NCBI RefSeq assembly: GCF_021513235.1
Contig: NZ_CP090976.1
Location: forward strand, 620,001 to 684,000
Direction: 5' to 3'
DNA length: 64,000 bases
Source: Kaistella sp. 97-N-M2
GTDB taxonomy: Bacteria; Bacteroidota; Bacteroidia; Flavobacteriales; Weeksellaceae
The translations under genes and the position numbers were made by a program. This document shows positions 51,435 to 61,255 of this stretch, one piece after another (the first letter of the stretch is position 1; the number at the start of each line of letters is the position of its first letter). Below the pieces are notes generated by a model, which saw only the letters and a list, made by a program, of their open reading frames with translations, was not told the DNA's origin and made no database searches.

Positions 51435-54400
51435 ATGAGAAAAATTTTATTCTTTCTGTTCGCTTTTATTTATTTTAATTCCTACGCTCAACTTGACCGC
51501 GAACATTGGTTTGCACCCATGTTTGATGGGCAGTCTAACAGTGGAGACGAACAGTACCTACATCTCTCGACGAATGAAACCACGCCGTTCAACGTAAATG
51601 TGTATAATAATAATGTTGTTATCGCCCAAAAAACCATCAGCAAAGGAAATCCAGGCGTAATTTTTATCCCGAGGTCCTATATTATTACAACGGAATATTC
51701 CGACGTGCTTCGGGTGCGAACGATGGGCCTGTATGTAAAAGCTGAAAGACCGTGTTTTGCGAACCTGCGTTTTGGCGTAATCAACCATGCTGAAATTATT
51801 ACCAGCAAAGGGACGGCAGGCATAGGAACTAAGTTTTATACGGTGGTGGCGCCCAATTCACTGTATAACGACATTCTTGGTTTTGCAGCCAGCTTTATCG
51901 CTACTGAAGATAATACAAACGTTACGGTAAACAATTTTAAAAAAAACCTGTCTTTTACCGGCAGCGGAAATTTAAGCAACATCACATTCAAATTAAATAA
52001 GGGAGAATCTTACATTATCGACGGGCGGGCGATTAACAGCGAAAATGTGGACGGTTTTATTGGCGCAACAGTAACCTCAGACAAACCTGTTTCTATGACG
52101 AACGGGAATTTCAACGGCCAGTACGCGAGCACTGATACGGGAAGCGGTTCCGACATCTTAATGGATCAATCGGTTCCTGTGGACAAATTGGGTGATGAGT
52201 TTGTAGTCGTGAAAGGATATGGTGCCCTGGGTAATAATATGGAAGGGGCGATTATTGTTGCTACCGAAAAAAACACCGCCATTTATTTGAATGATTCCAC
52301 CGTTCCCTTTGCGACATTGGCTAACGAAGGCGATTTTTACTTCATCAATGAGACCAATTATGTAGACCGAACCAACGGCCATTATAATTTGCACATTGTA
52401 ACCGATAAAAACGTATATGTTTATCAGCTTTTAGGCGGCGTTGAAGCCGGCTCCTCGCCGTTAGCGACGGGTGGCATGAATTATATTCCACCCCTAAACT
52501 GCTATCTTCCACAAAAAATTGATGAAATCAGTTACATTAATAAAATCGCGCAAAACGATGCGGATAACCGTTTTGTTACGAAGTTAAATATTATTACAGA
52601 AAAAGGCGCAGTTGTAAAAGTGAATGGTGCCGTTCCGAACCCGCTGTATGGGCCTTATGATATCTCTACGATCACCGCAAACCAAAGTTGGGTCACCTAT
52701 TCTATCCCCAATGTAAAGGGAAACATAACGGTAGTGTCTGATAAAGCGGTTACTGCGGGAATCGCGAGCGGAAATGCGGCTTTCGGTTATGGTGGCTATT
52801 TTGCCGGATTCTCTTCCATTCCGCTTATTACAAAAACCGTGGGCGACTGTCTTCCAGGTGTGAAGTTGGAAGTAACTGCAGGTTTTGATAGCTATGAATG
52901 GTTAATAAAAGCTGGTGGCGTTTATATTCCCGCCCCCGGAGTTAACAATACCTTCGAATATGCTCCCACACAGGCAGGAATCTATGCCGTAAAGGTAAAA
53001 CAAGGTTCTTGTGCAGAAATTCAAACGCGGGATTTTAAGTTTTTCAATTGCACCACCTACACCAACTATGATTTTTCGACCTGTACCAGTCAAACTGTTT
53101 CTCCCAATTTTGCGCTGAGTACGCAAGGTGTTGATATTTCGACGCTTAAAGTTGATACGCCGCCCACAAAAGGCAGCGTAGTAATTAATCCAGATGGAAC
53201 ATTAACCTACACAGCAAATCTGAACGCCACAGGCACCGATACTTTTAAATTTTCTTTCTGTGGAAACGGCACCATTCCGGATTGCGAAACGGTGCAGGCG
53301 ACCATCAATTTAAATCAAATTGAACATTACGATAAAATCCTCAATGAGTGTTCTGAAACGTCAACAGCAGTCTTCGATCTTACTTCTGCCCCCGTAACTC
53401 CAGATGCGACAGTGACGAAAAAATATTTTACCGATGCTGCCTATACAAATGAAATTCCTCTGGCGCAGCTTACCAACTACACTTCTGCTCCGGCATTTAT
53501 TTATGTAAAACTTCGTAATACCTTTGGGTGTGAAGCGGAAGCAGAAATCGAATTAAAAATAACTGCGCCGCCGGTTGTTACGCCGTCACTTTACACGCAA
53601 AAAACCTGCGACGAGGATATTGATGGAATTATCGACGGCAATTACAAGGTGAATTTAGCAGCAATTACTCCCACGATTGTACAAAATTCCACTGCCTTTG
53701 CAGTAAAATATTACGCTACACAACAGCAGGCAATTGACGGACTGATCAATAATATCAAAGGACATTTCACTTTTACAACCGATACTTTTGTTTGGGTTCG
53801 TGTAGAATCTCCGGCTGTTTGTACGCCGGTGATCAAAAAGGTTGCATTACAAATCGGAACAAAGGCGTCTTTAATTACAGCGGTAGCAATGAAAGAGGTT
53901 TGCGACCTCAACGAAGATCAATCCGAAGCAATTGTTCTTTCCGATTACACTGCTCTGTTTTCGGTGGCGGCTGGAACTTCTGCAACGTACTTCGATACGC
54001 TTTCGGACGCGCAAAACAATCAAAATGCAGTCAACGTTAACCAAAACATCACAAGCGACCGAACTTTTTATTACAGAATTAATGTTCCCGATTTCTGTGT
54101 AAATATCGGCGCAATGGCGATCAATTTAGAAAAGGGAACGCCCTCGCCCGTCCTTCAACCTTCTTACACCGTGTGCGCCGGAAGCACCACTACACTGGAC
54201 GTGGGAACGGGTTTCCCCGCAGGAATTCTTTGGAGTACCGGCGAAACGACGCCGACTATTACGGCAGGCGTGGGAAATTATTATGTTGACTTAACCAATG
54301 CTTCAGGCTGCATTTACCGCCAAAATGTGATGGTGATTGCCTCACCAAAACCGCAATGGAACGTCGCCGCCTACGATGCTACGAATTGTGATGATGATTT

Positions 54401-55583
54401 CGATGGAAACGTCAAAGTAAATCTGAATAATGTAACTCCGCTTGTATTGCCCAATTTCGCTTCGTTTACGGTGGAATACTTCAGCGATGTGAATCTGCAA
54501 AATCCGATTGCAGATCCTACGAATTTTACGTACATCACAGATACGACCATTTACGTGCAGGCAACTTCCGCTTATTGCCCAGCTGAAAAACGGCAAATCG
54601 ACTTTAAAGTTGGAAACAGCCTGCCCTTGCTTATCGCGGAGGTTAATGCGAAAGTTTGTGACGACGATTTCGATGGAGTAAAAGCGGTAAATTTATCCGG
54701 TTATGTTTCGGAATTTACTTTGGACAGTGCTGTGAGTGTTTCTTATTTCGGAAGTTTGTCAGATGCTCGGAAAAAGATGAACCTCCTTTCAAATCCTGTC
54801 ACCGTTGCGAATTCAGGGAATTATTATCTGAGATTCCACAAAAGCCAATACTGTGATGTCATTGGAAAAGTGTCAGTTACCATTCAGAAAGCTAAAAAAT
54901 CGGATTTTTTGTCTGACGAAGATCTTTATATTTGCCCCGAAGCCACTACAGTTCTCAATGCCGGAGCGGGTTTCGACGCTTATTTATGGAGCACGGGTGA
55001 AACTACACCAGCCATAGAAGTTCCGGTCGGCGACTATTATGTCGATCTCACCTCGAACGGCTGTACTTACCGGCAATATGTTTTTGTGAAAGCAGTGGCT
55101 TTACCCACCATCACGAATATAGAAATTCAGGGATCTACCGTTACTGTAAACGTTACGGGCGGAAACCCTCCTTACCAATATGCGCTGGACGGCAATAATT
55201 ATCAGGCTTCCAATGTTTTTACGGGAGTTGGCGGCGGCGACCATAGTGTTTATGTGATTTCCGCAGACCATTGCGAGCCGGTTCGCGCAGATATTAATGT
55301 AATTGTACTTTACAACGTTATTACCCCAAATAACGACGGTGTGAATGATGTTTTAAATTACGCAGCGTTGCTAAAAAAAGAAGCACCTTTTATGCAAATC
55401 TTCGATCGGTATGGCAAAACGGTTTTCACGGGTGATAATAACAATTCCTTTATCTGGGACGGGAAAATTTTCGGCAAAGCTGTAAGTACCGGAAGTTATT
55501 GGTATGTGATGAAATGGAAAGAGCCCGGATCTTCTGCCGTAACGCAATACAGCGGGTGGATTCTGGTAAAAAACCGCCTCTAA
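51435..55583 (+). CDS. Large T9SS substrate with IgGFc-binding-like N-terminus and type B sorting domain
   Basis: A 1382-residue secreted protein. Signal peptide (about 1-18). An N-terminal region of about 450 residues resembles the IgGFc-binding domain found in bacterial surface proteins (EHWFAPMFDGQSNSGDEQYL; TVVAPNSLYNDILGFAASF). A cadherin-like VNPDGTLTYTANLNATGTD segment and several Cys-pair Ig-like repeats follow, with two copies each of CDDDFDGVKAVNL-type and LWSTGETTP-type sequences. The C-terminal gliding-motility module starts at about 1215, and the final 85 residues (NVITPNNDGVNDVL, MQIFDRYGKTVF) are the type B type-IX-secretion signal. Likely an adhesin or surface-layer protein; function unknown. 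Confidence 0.88.
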   Translation: MRKILFFLFAFIYFNSYAQLDREHWFAPMFDGQSNSGDEQYLHLSTNETTPFNVNVYNNNVVIAQKTISKGNPGVIFIPRSYIITTEYSDVLRVRTMGLYVKAERPCFANLRFGVINHAEIITSKGTAGIGTKFYTVVAPNSLYNDILGFAASFIATEDNTNVTVNNFKKNLSFTGSGNLSNITFKLNKGESYIIDGRAINSENVDGFIGATVTSDKPVSMTNGNFNGQYASTDTGSGSDILMDQSVPVDKLGDEFVVVKGYGALGNNMEGAIIVATEKNTAIYLNDSTVPFATLANEGDFYFINETNYVDRTNGHYNLHIVTDKNVYVYQLLGGVEAGSSPLATGGMNYIPPLNCYLPQKIDEISYINKIAQNDADNRFVTKLNIITEKGAVVKVNGAVPNPLYGPYDISTITANQSWVTYSIPNVKGNITVVSDKAVTAGIASGNAAFGYGGYFAGFSSIPLITKTVGDCLPGVKLEVTAGFDSYEWLIKAGGVYIPAPGVNNTFEYAPTQAGIYAVKVKQGSCAEIQTRDFKFFNCTTYTNYDFSTCTSQTVSPNFALSTQGVDISTLKVDTPPTKGSVVINPDGTLTYTANLNATGTDTFKFSFCGNGTIPDCETVQATINLNQIEHYDKILNECSETSTAVFDLTSAPVTPDATVTKKYFTDAAYTNEIPLAQLTNYTSAPAFIYVKLRNTFGCEAEAEIELKITAPPVVTPSLYTQKTCDEDIDGIIDGNYKVNLAAITPTIVQNSTAFAVKYYATQQQAIDGLINNIKGHFTFTTDTFVWVRVESPAVCTPVIKKVALQIGTKASLITAVAMKEVCDLNEDQSEAIVLSDYTALFSVAAGTSATYFDTLSDAQNNQNAVNVNQNITSDRTFYYRINVPDFCVNIGAMAINLEKGTPSPVLQPSYTVCAGSTTTLDVGTGFPAGILWSTGETTPTITAGVGNYYVDLTNASGCIYRQNVMVIASPKPQWNVAAYDATNCDDDFDGNVKVNLNNVTPLVLPNFASFTVEYFSDVNLQNPIADPTNFTYITDTTIYVQATSAYCPAEKRQIDFKVGNSLPLLIAEVNAKVCDDDFDGVKAVNLSGYVSEFTLDSAVSVSYFGSLSDARKKMNLLSNPVTVANSGNYYLRFHKSQYCDVIGKVSVTIQKAKKSDFLSDEDLYICPEATTVLNAGAGFDAYLWSTGETTPAIEVPVGDYYVDLTSNGCTYRQYVFVKAVALPTITNIEIQGSTVTVNVTGGNPPYQYALDGNNYQASNVFTGVGGGDHSVYVISADHCEPVRADINVIVLYNVITPNNDGVNDVLNYAALLKKEAPFMQIFDRYGKTVFTGDNNNSFIWDGKIFGKAVSTGSYWYVMKWKEPGSSAVTQYSGWILVKNRL

Positions 55584-55597
55584 AAATTTTACAAAAA

Positions 55598-55628
55598 AAC
55601 CTGAATTTACTGGATTCAGGTTTTTTTA
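55598..55628 (+). terminator. Intrinsic terminator after the large T9SS gene
   Basis: Arms AACCTGAAT (55598-55606) and ATTCAGGTT (55614-55622) pair perfectly with a seven-base loop, followed by TTTTT. It may also serve the convergent coaE gene. Confidence 0.88.
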
Positions 55629-55642
55629 TTTTTTGTTGAGGT

Positions 55643-56281
55643 TTACTTTTCAACTAGATCGTTCTTCAATTCGAGTAAGATCTGATGCGTTTGCGCTTTT
55701 AATTCTGCCAGACCGTCGTTATTATAAATAATGAAATCTGCGAATTTTATTTTATCCTTTTCAGGCATTTGGTTCTGCATAATGGTTTCTACTTCGCGAT
55801 ACGTTTTATTATCGCGATCCATCACTCTTTTCAGGCGGCAATTGTCGTCCGCGGTAATCAGGATCGATTTATAACAACTTTCGTTCAGCTTCAATTCAAA
55901 CAAAAGCGCAGTTTCCTTAAACACAAAGGGTGTATTGTGTTCCTGAACCCAGTTTTCAAAATCGACTTTAACTGCGGGATGAATGAGGGAATTTAACTGA
56001 TTCAGCATATCTTCATCATTAAAAACAATTTCGCCGACATACCTGCGGCTGTAGAATCCATTCTCATCGTAGGCTCTTTCTCCCAAAAGGTTTTTGATCT
56101 GCCGCTCCAAAGGCGGATTGTTATTCACAATGTCTTTTGCACGGACATCCGAGTAATAAACAGGAAAACCTGCTTCTTCAATAAATTTCGAGACGGTGGT
56201 TTTCCCGGAGCCAATGCCGCCGGTAATCCCTATGATTTTTTTACTTTCCCTGGGTTCGGGTTCAGGTTCTTCTTCTACCAT
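55643..56281 (-). CDS. coaE: Dephospho-CoA kinase
   Basis: Last step of coenzyme A synthesis, phosphorylating the 3'-OH of dephospho-CoA. It has 212 residues: a 14-residue acidic N-terminal tail (MVEEEPEPEPRESK) and the kinase core with GITGGIGSGKTTV (P-loop 21-28). YYSDVRAKDIV and LFELKLNESCYKSILI follow (CoA-binding and lid regions). The tail is unusual, but no better start is present after it. Last gene of a ruvB-four-helix-MBL-coaE run. Confidence 0.94.
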   Translation of the reverse strand: MVEEEPEPEPRESKKIIGITGGIGSGKTTVSKFIEEAGFPVYYSDVRAKDIVNNNPPLERQIKNLLGERAYDENGFYSRRYVGEIVFNDEDMLNQLNSLIHPAVKVDFENWVQEHNTPFVFKETALLFELKLNESCYKSILITADDNCRLKRVMDRDNKTYREVETIMQNQMPEKDKIKFADFIIYNNDGLAELKAQTHQILLELKNDLVEK

Positions 56282-56304
56282 AACTTTATTTTAATGTTTT
56301 AATC

Positions 56305-57171
56305 TTAATAGCCAAAAACTTCGTTCATGCTGAAAGTTTCATCCAGGCGAATGCCTTTTTCTGTCATTTTTAAACTGGCGAGTTCGTTGTGCGCATCGTG
56401 TTCGAAAAACAACAGATAATCATTATCCACACACTGTTTCAAGAATTTCGCTTTTTCTTCCATCGTCAACAGTGGTCGCGTATCGTAACCCATCACATAA
56501 ACCTGCGGAATATGTCCCACGGTCGGAATTAAATCGGCCGCAAAGACAATGGTTTTTTCCTGATACTGAATCACCGGAAGCATCTGCTTGTCCGTATGTC
56601 CGTCTACAAAAATAACATCCATCTTTAAATCCGGCGCGAAACCATAATTTCCATTTTGCGGAATAGGTAGAAAATTCAGCTGTCCACTTTCCTGAATCGG
56701 GATAATGTTCTCCTTCAAAAAACTTGCCTTTTCCCGCGGATTTGGTTCCGTGGCCCATTTCCAATGGTCTTCATTCGTCCAGAAATTGGCGTTTTTAAAG
56801 GCAGACCGGTAACCGGTACGATCGTCATTCCATTCTATCGCGCCGCCGCAATGGTCGAAATGAAGGTGCGTAAGAAAGACATCGGTAATATCTTCTTTTA
56901 CGAAGCCATATTTTTTTAAATTTTTCTCCAGCGTATCGTCGCCCCAAAGCGAATAATGTCCAAAGAATTTCTCGTCCTGTTTATTACCCAAACCGCAATC
57001 GATGAGGATGAGCTTTTTACCGTCTTCCACCAAAAGCGACCGCGTTCCGAGTTCGATGAGGTTTCTTTCGTCGGCGGGGTTTGTCCGTTCCCAAAGAGTT
57101 TTCGGAACGACGCCGAACATGGCACCGCCATCTAATTTAAATTTTCCACACTGGATTGGGTAGAGTTTCAT
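56305..57171 (-). CDS. MBL fold metallo-hydrolase
   Basis: A 288-residue metallo-beta-lactamase-fold protein with FLTHLHFDHCGGAIEW holding His102, His104, Asp106 and His107. Further metal ligands follow in VDGHTDKQMLP and VFAADLIPTVGHIP. The sequence resembles quorum-quenching lactonase-like and Ycbl/AttM-type hydrolases, but the true substrate is unknown. No signal peptide. It lies 23 bases before coaE and 68 bases after the four-helix-bundle gene. Confidence 0.88.
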   Translation of the reverse strand: MKLYPIQCGKFKLDGGAMFGVVPKTLWERTNPADERNLIELGTRSLLVEDGKKLILIDCGLGNKQDEKFFGHYSLWGDDTLEKNLKKYGFVKEDITDVFLTHLHFDHCGGAIEWNDDRTGYRSAFKNANFWTNEDHWKWATEPNPREKASFLKENIIPIQESGQLNFLPIPQNGNYGFAPDLKMDVIFVDGHTDKQMLPVIQYQEKTIVFAADLIPTVGHIPQVYVMGYDTRPLLTMEEKAKFLKQCVDNDYLLFFEHDAHNELASLKMTEKGIRLDETFSMNEVFGY

Positions 57172-57239
57172 ATTAAAAATGAATAATTAATGATTAATAA
57201 ATAAGGGCTTAATAGCTTTTGCATCATACTGAGTAAAAC

Positions 57240-57611
57240 TTACTGATTTCCCTTTGATGATTTTAAGATTGCGGTCATAATTTTGATGATCTCTTCAATA
57301 TCAAAGAGTAGCGATTCGTATTCTGCTTGACTAATATATTCGGTCTTAAAAAGAAGTTTTAACCAATATCTGCTCTCGAACGCTTCTTTGTAAGAAATTT
57401 GAAGTTTAAATATAAATTCTTTTTTGCTAAATGCTGCAATTGCCTCTTCAATATTTGCTCCGACCGACGTAGCACATCTTATCAATTGGTTGGAAACTGT
57501 CTTTTCATTTCTTTCATAATAAAGGATTTTGTACAAGTTGACAATTCTAACAGAAAAATCAAATGATTTACTCCTAATAATATTATCCCTTTGTTGAAAA
57601 TTAGTTTCCAT
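57240..57611 (-). CDS. Four-helix-bundle protein (23S rRNA intervening-sequence family)
   Basis: A 123-residue protein, almost entirely helical. SFDFSVRIVNLYKILYYERNE and SVGANIEEAIAAFSKKEFIF are family segments (residues about 15-35 and 50-70). The family is named for proteins encoded in intervening sequences of 23S rRNA genes in Leptospira and others, but stand-alone genes are frequent and their role is unknown. It lies in the ruvB operon, 33 bases after ruvB. AT-rich spacers with repeated ATTAAT flank it on both sides. Confidence 0.88.
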   Translation of the reverse strand: METNFQQRDNIIRSKSFDFSVRIVNLYKILYYERNEKTVSNQLIRCATSVGANIEEAIAAFSKKEFIFKLQISYKEAFESRYWLKLLFKTEYISQAEYESLLFDIEEIIKIMTAILKSSKGNQ

Positions 57612-57644
57612 TCAAGTTATTCATTATTACTTTTTAATTATTAT

Positions 57645-58667
57645 TTAAAAAAGTTCATCGGGTCTTTTGGGAATCGCAATCTGCAAGTGTTTGTATGCTT
57701 TTTCCGTCACTTCTCTTCCTCGCGGCGTGCGGATTATAAAACCTTCCTGAATTAAAAACGGTTCATAAACTTCTTCCAAGGTTTCGGGATTTTCACCAAT
57801 CGATGTTGCCAAAGCCGAGATTCCCACCGGTTTCCCCCGGAAATTTTCGATCATCACGCGCATAATGCGGTTATCCATATCATCAAGACCGAATTCATCA
57901 ACATTTAAAGAATTCAAAGCAAATTTTGTAATATTGATTTCAATTTCACCATTTCCTTTGATTTCCGCGAAATCGCGCACTCTTCGCAATAAAGCATTTG
58001 CAATTCTGGGTGTACCGCGACTTCGCCTGGCAATTTCCATAGCAGCATCTTCGTAGATCTTTACCTCCAAAACTCTGGCGCTTCTTCCGATGATCATCGA
58101 TAAAAGTTCAATTGTGTAATACTCCAACCGGCTCTGAATTCCGAACCGCGCGAGCATGGGTTTTGTTAACATTCCGCTTCTCGTGGTTGCGCCAACTAAG
58201 GTAAAAGGATTCAATCCGATCTGCACACTTCGTGCATTCGGACCGCTTTCGAGCATGATATCGATCTTATAATCTTCCATGGCCGAATATAAATACTCTT
58301 CTACGATCGGCGAAAGACGGTGAATTTCATCGATGAACAGCACATCGTTTTCCTCTAAATTCGTGAGCAGGCCTGCCAAACTTCCGGGTTTATCCAAAAC
58401 CGGACCGGACGTTATTTTACATCCGACGCCCAGTTCGTTTGCAATAATATGTGCTAAAGTGGTTTTCCCCAAACCCGGCGGGCCGTGTAAAAGAACATGA
58501 TCCAAAGCGCCGCCGCGGTTTTTCGCCGCAGCCACAAAAACCTCCAGATTATCCAGCGTTTTGCGCTGTCCCGCGAAATCCTGAAAACTCTGCGGCCGGA
58601 TTTTTTCTTCCTGAATGAGTTCGTCGTCGGAAAAATTATCTTGATCTGGATGCAGAAAATCGGGCAT
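57645..58667 (-). CDS. ruvB: Holliday junction branch migration ATPase RuvB
   Basis: AAA+ motor that drives branch migration with RuvA. It has 340 residues. Seen: [18 protein letters not shown] (Walker A 62-69), [10 protein letters not shown] (Walker B 111-116), [19 protein letters not shown] (sensor 1 and hairpin region), [18 protein letters not shown] (sensor 2), and a winged-helix C-terminus ([17 protein letters not shown]). All motifs are present. First gene of its operon, with a -7 box 16 bases upstream. ruvA and ruvC are not in the window. Confidence 0.96.
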   Translation of the reverse strand: MPDFLHPDQDNFSDDELIQEEKIRPQSFQDFAGQRKTLDNLEVFVAAAKNRGGALDHVLLHGPPGLGKTTLAHIIANELGVGCKITSGPVLDKPGSLAGLLTNLEENDVLFIDEIHRLSPIVEEYLYSAMEDYKIDIMLESGPNARSVQIGLNPFTLVGATTRSGMLTKPMLARFGIQSRLEYYTIELLSMIIGRSARVLEVKIYEDAAMEIARRSRGTPRIANALLRRVRDFAEIKGNGEIEINITKFALNSLNVDEFGLDDMDNRIMRVMIENFRGKPVGISALATSIGENPETLEEVYEPFLIQEGFIIRTPRGREVTEKAYKHLQIAIPKRPDELF

Positions 58668-58682
58668 TTTTTAAAATTTAGT

Positions 58683-58690
58683 CAAAGATA
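58683..58690 (-). promoter_or_regulatory. -7 box of the ruvB promoter
   Basis: The minus strand reads TATCTTTG, an exact TAnnTTTG match, 15 bases before the ruvB ATG. A leader of only about ten bases is predicted. Confidence 0.5.
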
Positions 58691-58808
58691 GAAAATTTTT
58701 AGAGGGAAAAATTCTTGTCATTTAAAACAAATTAATTTGGGTGGAAAAGCACTTTATAATTTCGAACTTTTCTCCTAAAAACACTCGATTCGTGGGCGTA
58801 TAAATTCG

Positions 58809-58816
58809 TAATTTTG
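58809..58816 (+). promoter_or_regulatory. -7 box abutting the MFS start
   Basis: TAATTTTG matches TAnnTTTG exactly and ends six bases before the ATG at 58823, predicting a leaderless or near-leaderless transcript. An in-frame TTG at 58814 overlaps the box and is not a plausible start. Confidence 0.45.
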
Positions 58817-58822
58817 CCGGAT

Positions 58823-59968
58823 ATGTTTTCAACCCCTCAAAAGGAAAGAATTGCACTGTCTGCATACTTTTTATTGTCCGGAATTTGTTTCTCTTCCTGG
58901 GCTTCCAGGATTCCTACGCTCAAAACCATCTACCAGCTGACAGAAGGAGATTTAGGAAATTTATTAATGATATTGCCTGCAAGTGCCCTCATCGGCATTC
59001 CACTTTCGGGGTTTCTCGTCGCAAAATTCGACAGTCGAATCCCTATGCAAATTGCCAGTATTTTGTTTATAGTTTCTCTTTTTTCTTTGAGTTGGGGACT
59101 TTCACTCCTCGGAATTTCTATTTCCTTGTTCTTTTTTTCAATCGCACTCCGAATCATCAATATTTCCATCAACACGCAGTCGATTTCGGTTCAGCAGAAA
59201 TTTGAAAAGAAAATCATAGGCTCTTTTCACGGCGTTTGGAGTATTGGCGGAATTGTGGGCGTGCTTTTCTCCACCATCATGTTGAACTATGAAATCTCCA
59301 TTTTTTGGCATTTTTTATACGTCGCGCTATTTGGTTTGGTCATCACAGTTTTCATGTTTCCGATGCTCATCAAAAACGACAGATCGAAGGTTGGCACTAA
59401 ATTTAAATTAGGAAAACCAAGCAAATATATTTCTCTCCTCGGATTTATCGTCTTTTTCGCTGCGATCTGCGAAGGCGGAATGTACGACTGGAACGGCGTT
59501 TACCTGCAGGAAATCGTAAAACAGGAAGTCTTTACTTACGGCTATCTGCTTTTAATGATCTGCATGACGATTTCGCGCTTAAGTATCGATAAATTGATGG
59601 AATATTTTGGCATGCAAAAACTCTATATTGCCAGTTCTGTGCTCATCATTCTCGGAATCCTTCTTGCCACAATTTTCCCTTATCTTTATCCTGTTCTTAT
59701 CGGATTTGGAATGGTAGGTTTTGGCGTTTCCGGCCTTTATCCGATGACTTTTATCCTCGCCGGCAAAGCCAAAAAATATTCCGTAGCGATCGTGATGTCG
59801 ATCATCGGAACGTATTCTACGGTCGGTATGTTTTTAGGACCGCCAATAATCGGTTATCTCGCCAGCGCGTTTGGCCTGCAGAAAGCCTTTATTGTATTTA
59901 TCCTCGCCGGCTTGATGTTTATTCCGCTGTCTAAAATGGTTTTTGACCATTTAAAAAAGTGGCAATAG
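58823..59968 (+). CDS. MFS transporter
   Basis: A 381-residue protein with twelve hydrophobic helices in two bundles, typical of the major facilitator superfamily. SWASRIPTLKTIYQLTEGDLG in loop 1, then HGVWSIGGIVG and YPMTFILAGKAKKYS, resemble the YbjJ/fucose-permease-like branch. Substrate unknown. It is divergent from ruvB, and hutI follows 57 bases later on the same strand, so a link to histidine or other amino-acid use is possible but not shown. Confidence 0.85.
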   Translation: MFSTPQKERIALSAYFLLSGICFSSWASRIPTLKTIYQLTEGDLGNLLMILPASALIGIPLSGFLVAKFDSRIPMQIASILFIVSLFSLSWGLSLLGISISLFFFSIALRIINISINTQSISVQQKFEKKIIGSFHGVWSIGGIVGVLFSTIMLNYEISIFWHFLYVALFGLVITVFMFPMLIKNDRSKVGTKFKLGKPSKYISLLGFIVFFAAICEGGMYDWNGVYLQEIVKQEVFTYGYLLLMICMTISRLSIDKLMEYFGMQKLYIASSVLIILGILLATIFPYLYPVLIGFGMVGFGVSGLYPMTFILAGKAKKYSVAIVMSIIGTYSTVGMFLGPPIIGYLASAFGLQKAFIVFILAGLMFIPLSKMVFDHLKKWQ

Positions 59969-60025
59969 AACAATTTTTTCTTAAAAATAATCTGTCTTAA
60001 TTTTTGAATTTATAAAATCAGAATC

Positions 60026-61255
60026 ATGAAGTTAACCGGTCCTTTCAAACAAATTGTTACGCTCGCCAATCTTCCTTTGCGCGGTAAACTTTCAGATGAT
60101 GAGCTTGAAATTATTGCTGAAGGTGGAATTTTAGTGAATGAAGGTAAAATTTTAAAAACAGGATCTTTTCAAAATTTAAAGGACGAATTTCCTGATGCTG
60201 AACTTGAACTGACCGAAAATGAACAGGTTTGTTTGCCCGCGTTCACCGATTCTCACACGCATATTTGTTTTGGCGGAAACCGCGCGAACGACTTTGCCCT
60301 GCGGAATGCGGGAAAAACCTATCTCGAAATTGCGGAGACCGGCGGCGGAATTTGGAGTTCCGTGCAGCACACGAGAGCCGCGAGCGAAGGAGAATTACTG
60401 AAAACAACTTTAGAAAGAATTAATTTCCTGATTTCATTAGGAATTACAACGATCGAAATAAAATCCGGCTACGGTTTGGATGTGGAAAATGAACTGAAAA
60501 TGTTGCGCGTTATCAAAAAAGCACAGAAGATTACGAAAGCGACTTTGGTTCCCACGTGCCTTTCCGCCCATTTAAAACCGCGCGATTTCGCCGGAAGTTC
60601 TGAGGAATATTTAACCTATATTTTGGAGGAAATTTTACCCAAAGTAAAAGAAGAAAACTTAGCGCAACGCGTTGACATTTTCATTGAAAAATCCGCCTTT
60701 TTACCGGAAGAAAGCAAAGAATTTTTATTAAAGGCGAAAGAATTAGGCTTTGAAATTACCGTTCACGCGGACCAGTTCACGTCAGGAAGCTCCCGAATCG
60801 CCGTCGAAGTAGGCGCAAAATCAGCCGATCATTTGGAAGCTACAGTTGATGAAGACATCCGGTTTATCGCTGAATCTGATACCGTTGCAACTGCGCTTCC
60901 CGGTGCCAGTTTAGGGTTGGGCGAAAAATTTACACCAGCCCGAAAAATTCTGGATGCAGGTGGAATTCTTGCCATCGCCTCAGACTGGAATCCGGGGTCG
61001 GCACCCATGGGAAATTTAATTACTCAGGCCTCCATTTTGGCCACGTTCGAAAAACTTTCGACGGCAGAAGTTTTGGCCGGAATTACTTTTCGCTCGGCTT
61101 TTGCTTTGAATTTGGAAGACCGCGGAACTTTGGAAAAAGGCAGAAAAGCCGATTTCGTTACTTTCAGGACTGATAATTTTCAGAATATTCTTTATCAACA
61201 GGGGCGTTTACAAGCAGCATCTGTTTTTATTGACGGAGAAAAACAGAACTTATGA
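60026..61255 (+). CDS. hutI: Imidazolonepropionase
   Basis: Third step of histidine degradation, hydrolysing 4-imidazolone-5-propanoate to formimidoyl-glutamate. It has 409 residues of the amidohydrolase fold: DSHTHICFGGNRANDF with zinc ligands His77 and His79, KSGYGLD, TVHADQFTSG, and ASDWNPGSAPMGNL with the catalytic Asp. hutH and hutU are not adjacent, so the pathway is split or encoded elsewhere. It overlaps the next gene by four bases (ATGA). Confidence 0.95.
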   Translation: MKLTGPFKQIVTLANLPLRGKLSDDELEIIAEGGILVNEGKILKTGSFQNLKDEFPDAELELTENEQVCLPAFTDSHTHICFGGNRANDFALRNAGKTYLEIAETGGGIWSSVQHTRAASEGELLKTTLERINFLISLGITTIEIKSGYGLDVENELKMLRVIKKAQKITKATLVPTCLSAHLKPRDFAGSSEEYLTYILEEILPKVKEENLAQRVDIFIEKSAFLPEESKEFLLKAKELGFEITVHADQFTSGSSRIAVEVGAKSADHLEATVDEDIRFIAESDTVATALPGASLGLGEKFTPARKILDAGGILAIASDWNPGSAPMGNLITQASILATFEKLSTAEVLAGITFRSAFALNLEDRGTLEKGRKADFVTFRTDNFQNILYQQGRLQAASVFIDGEKQNL

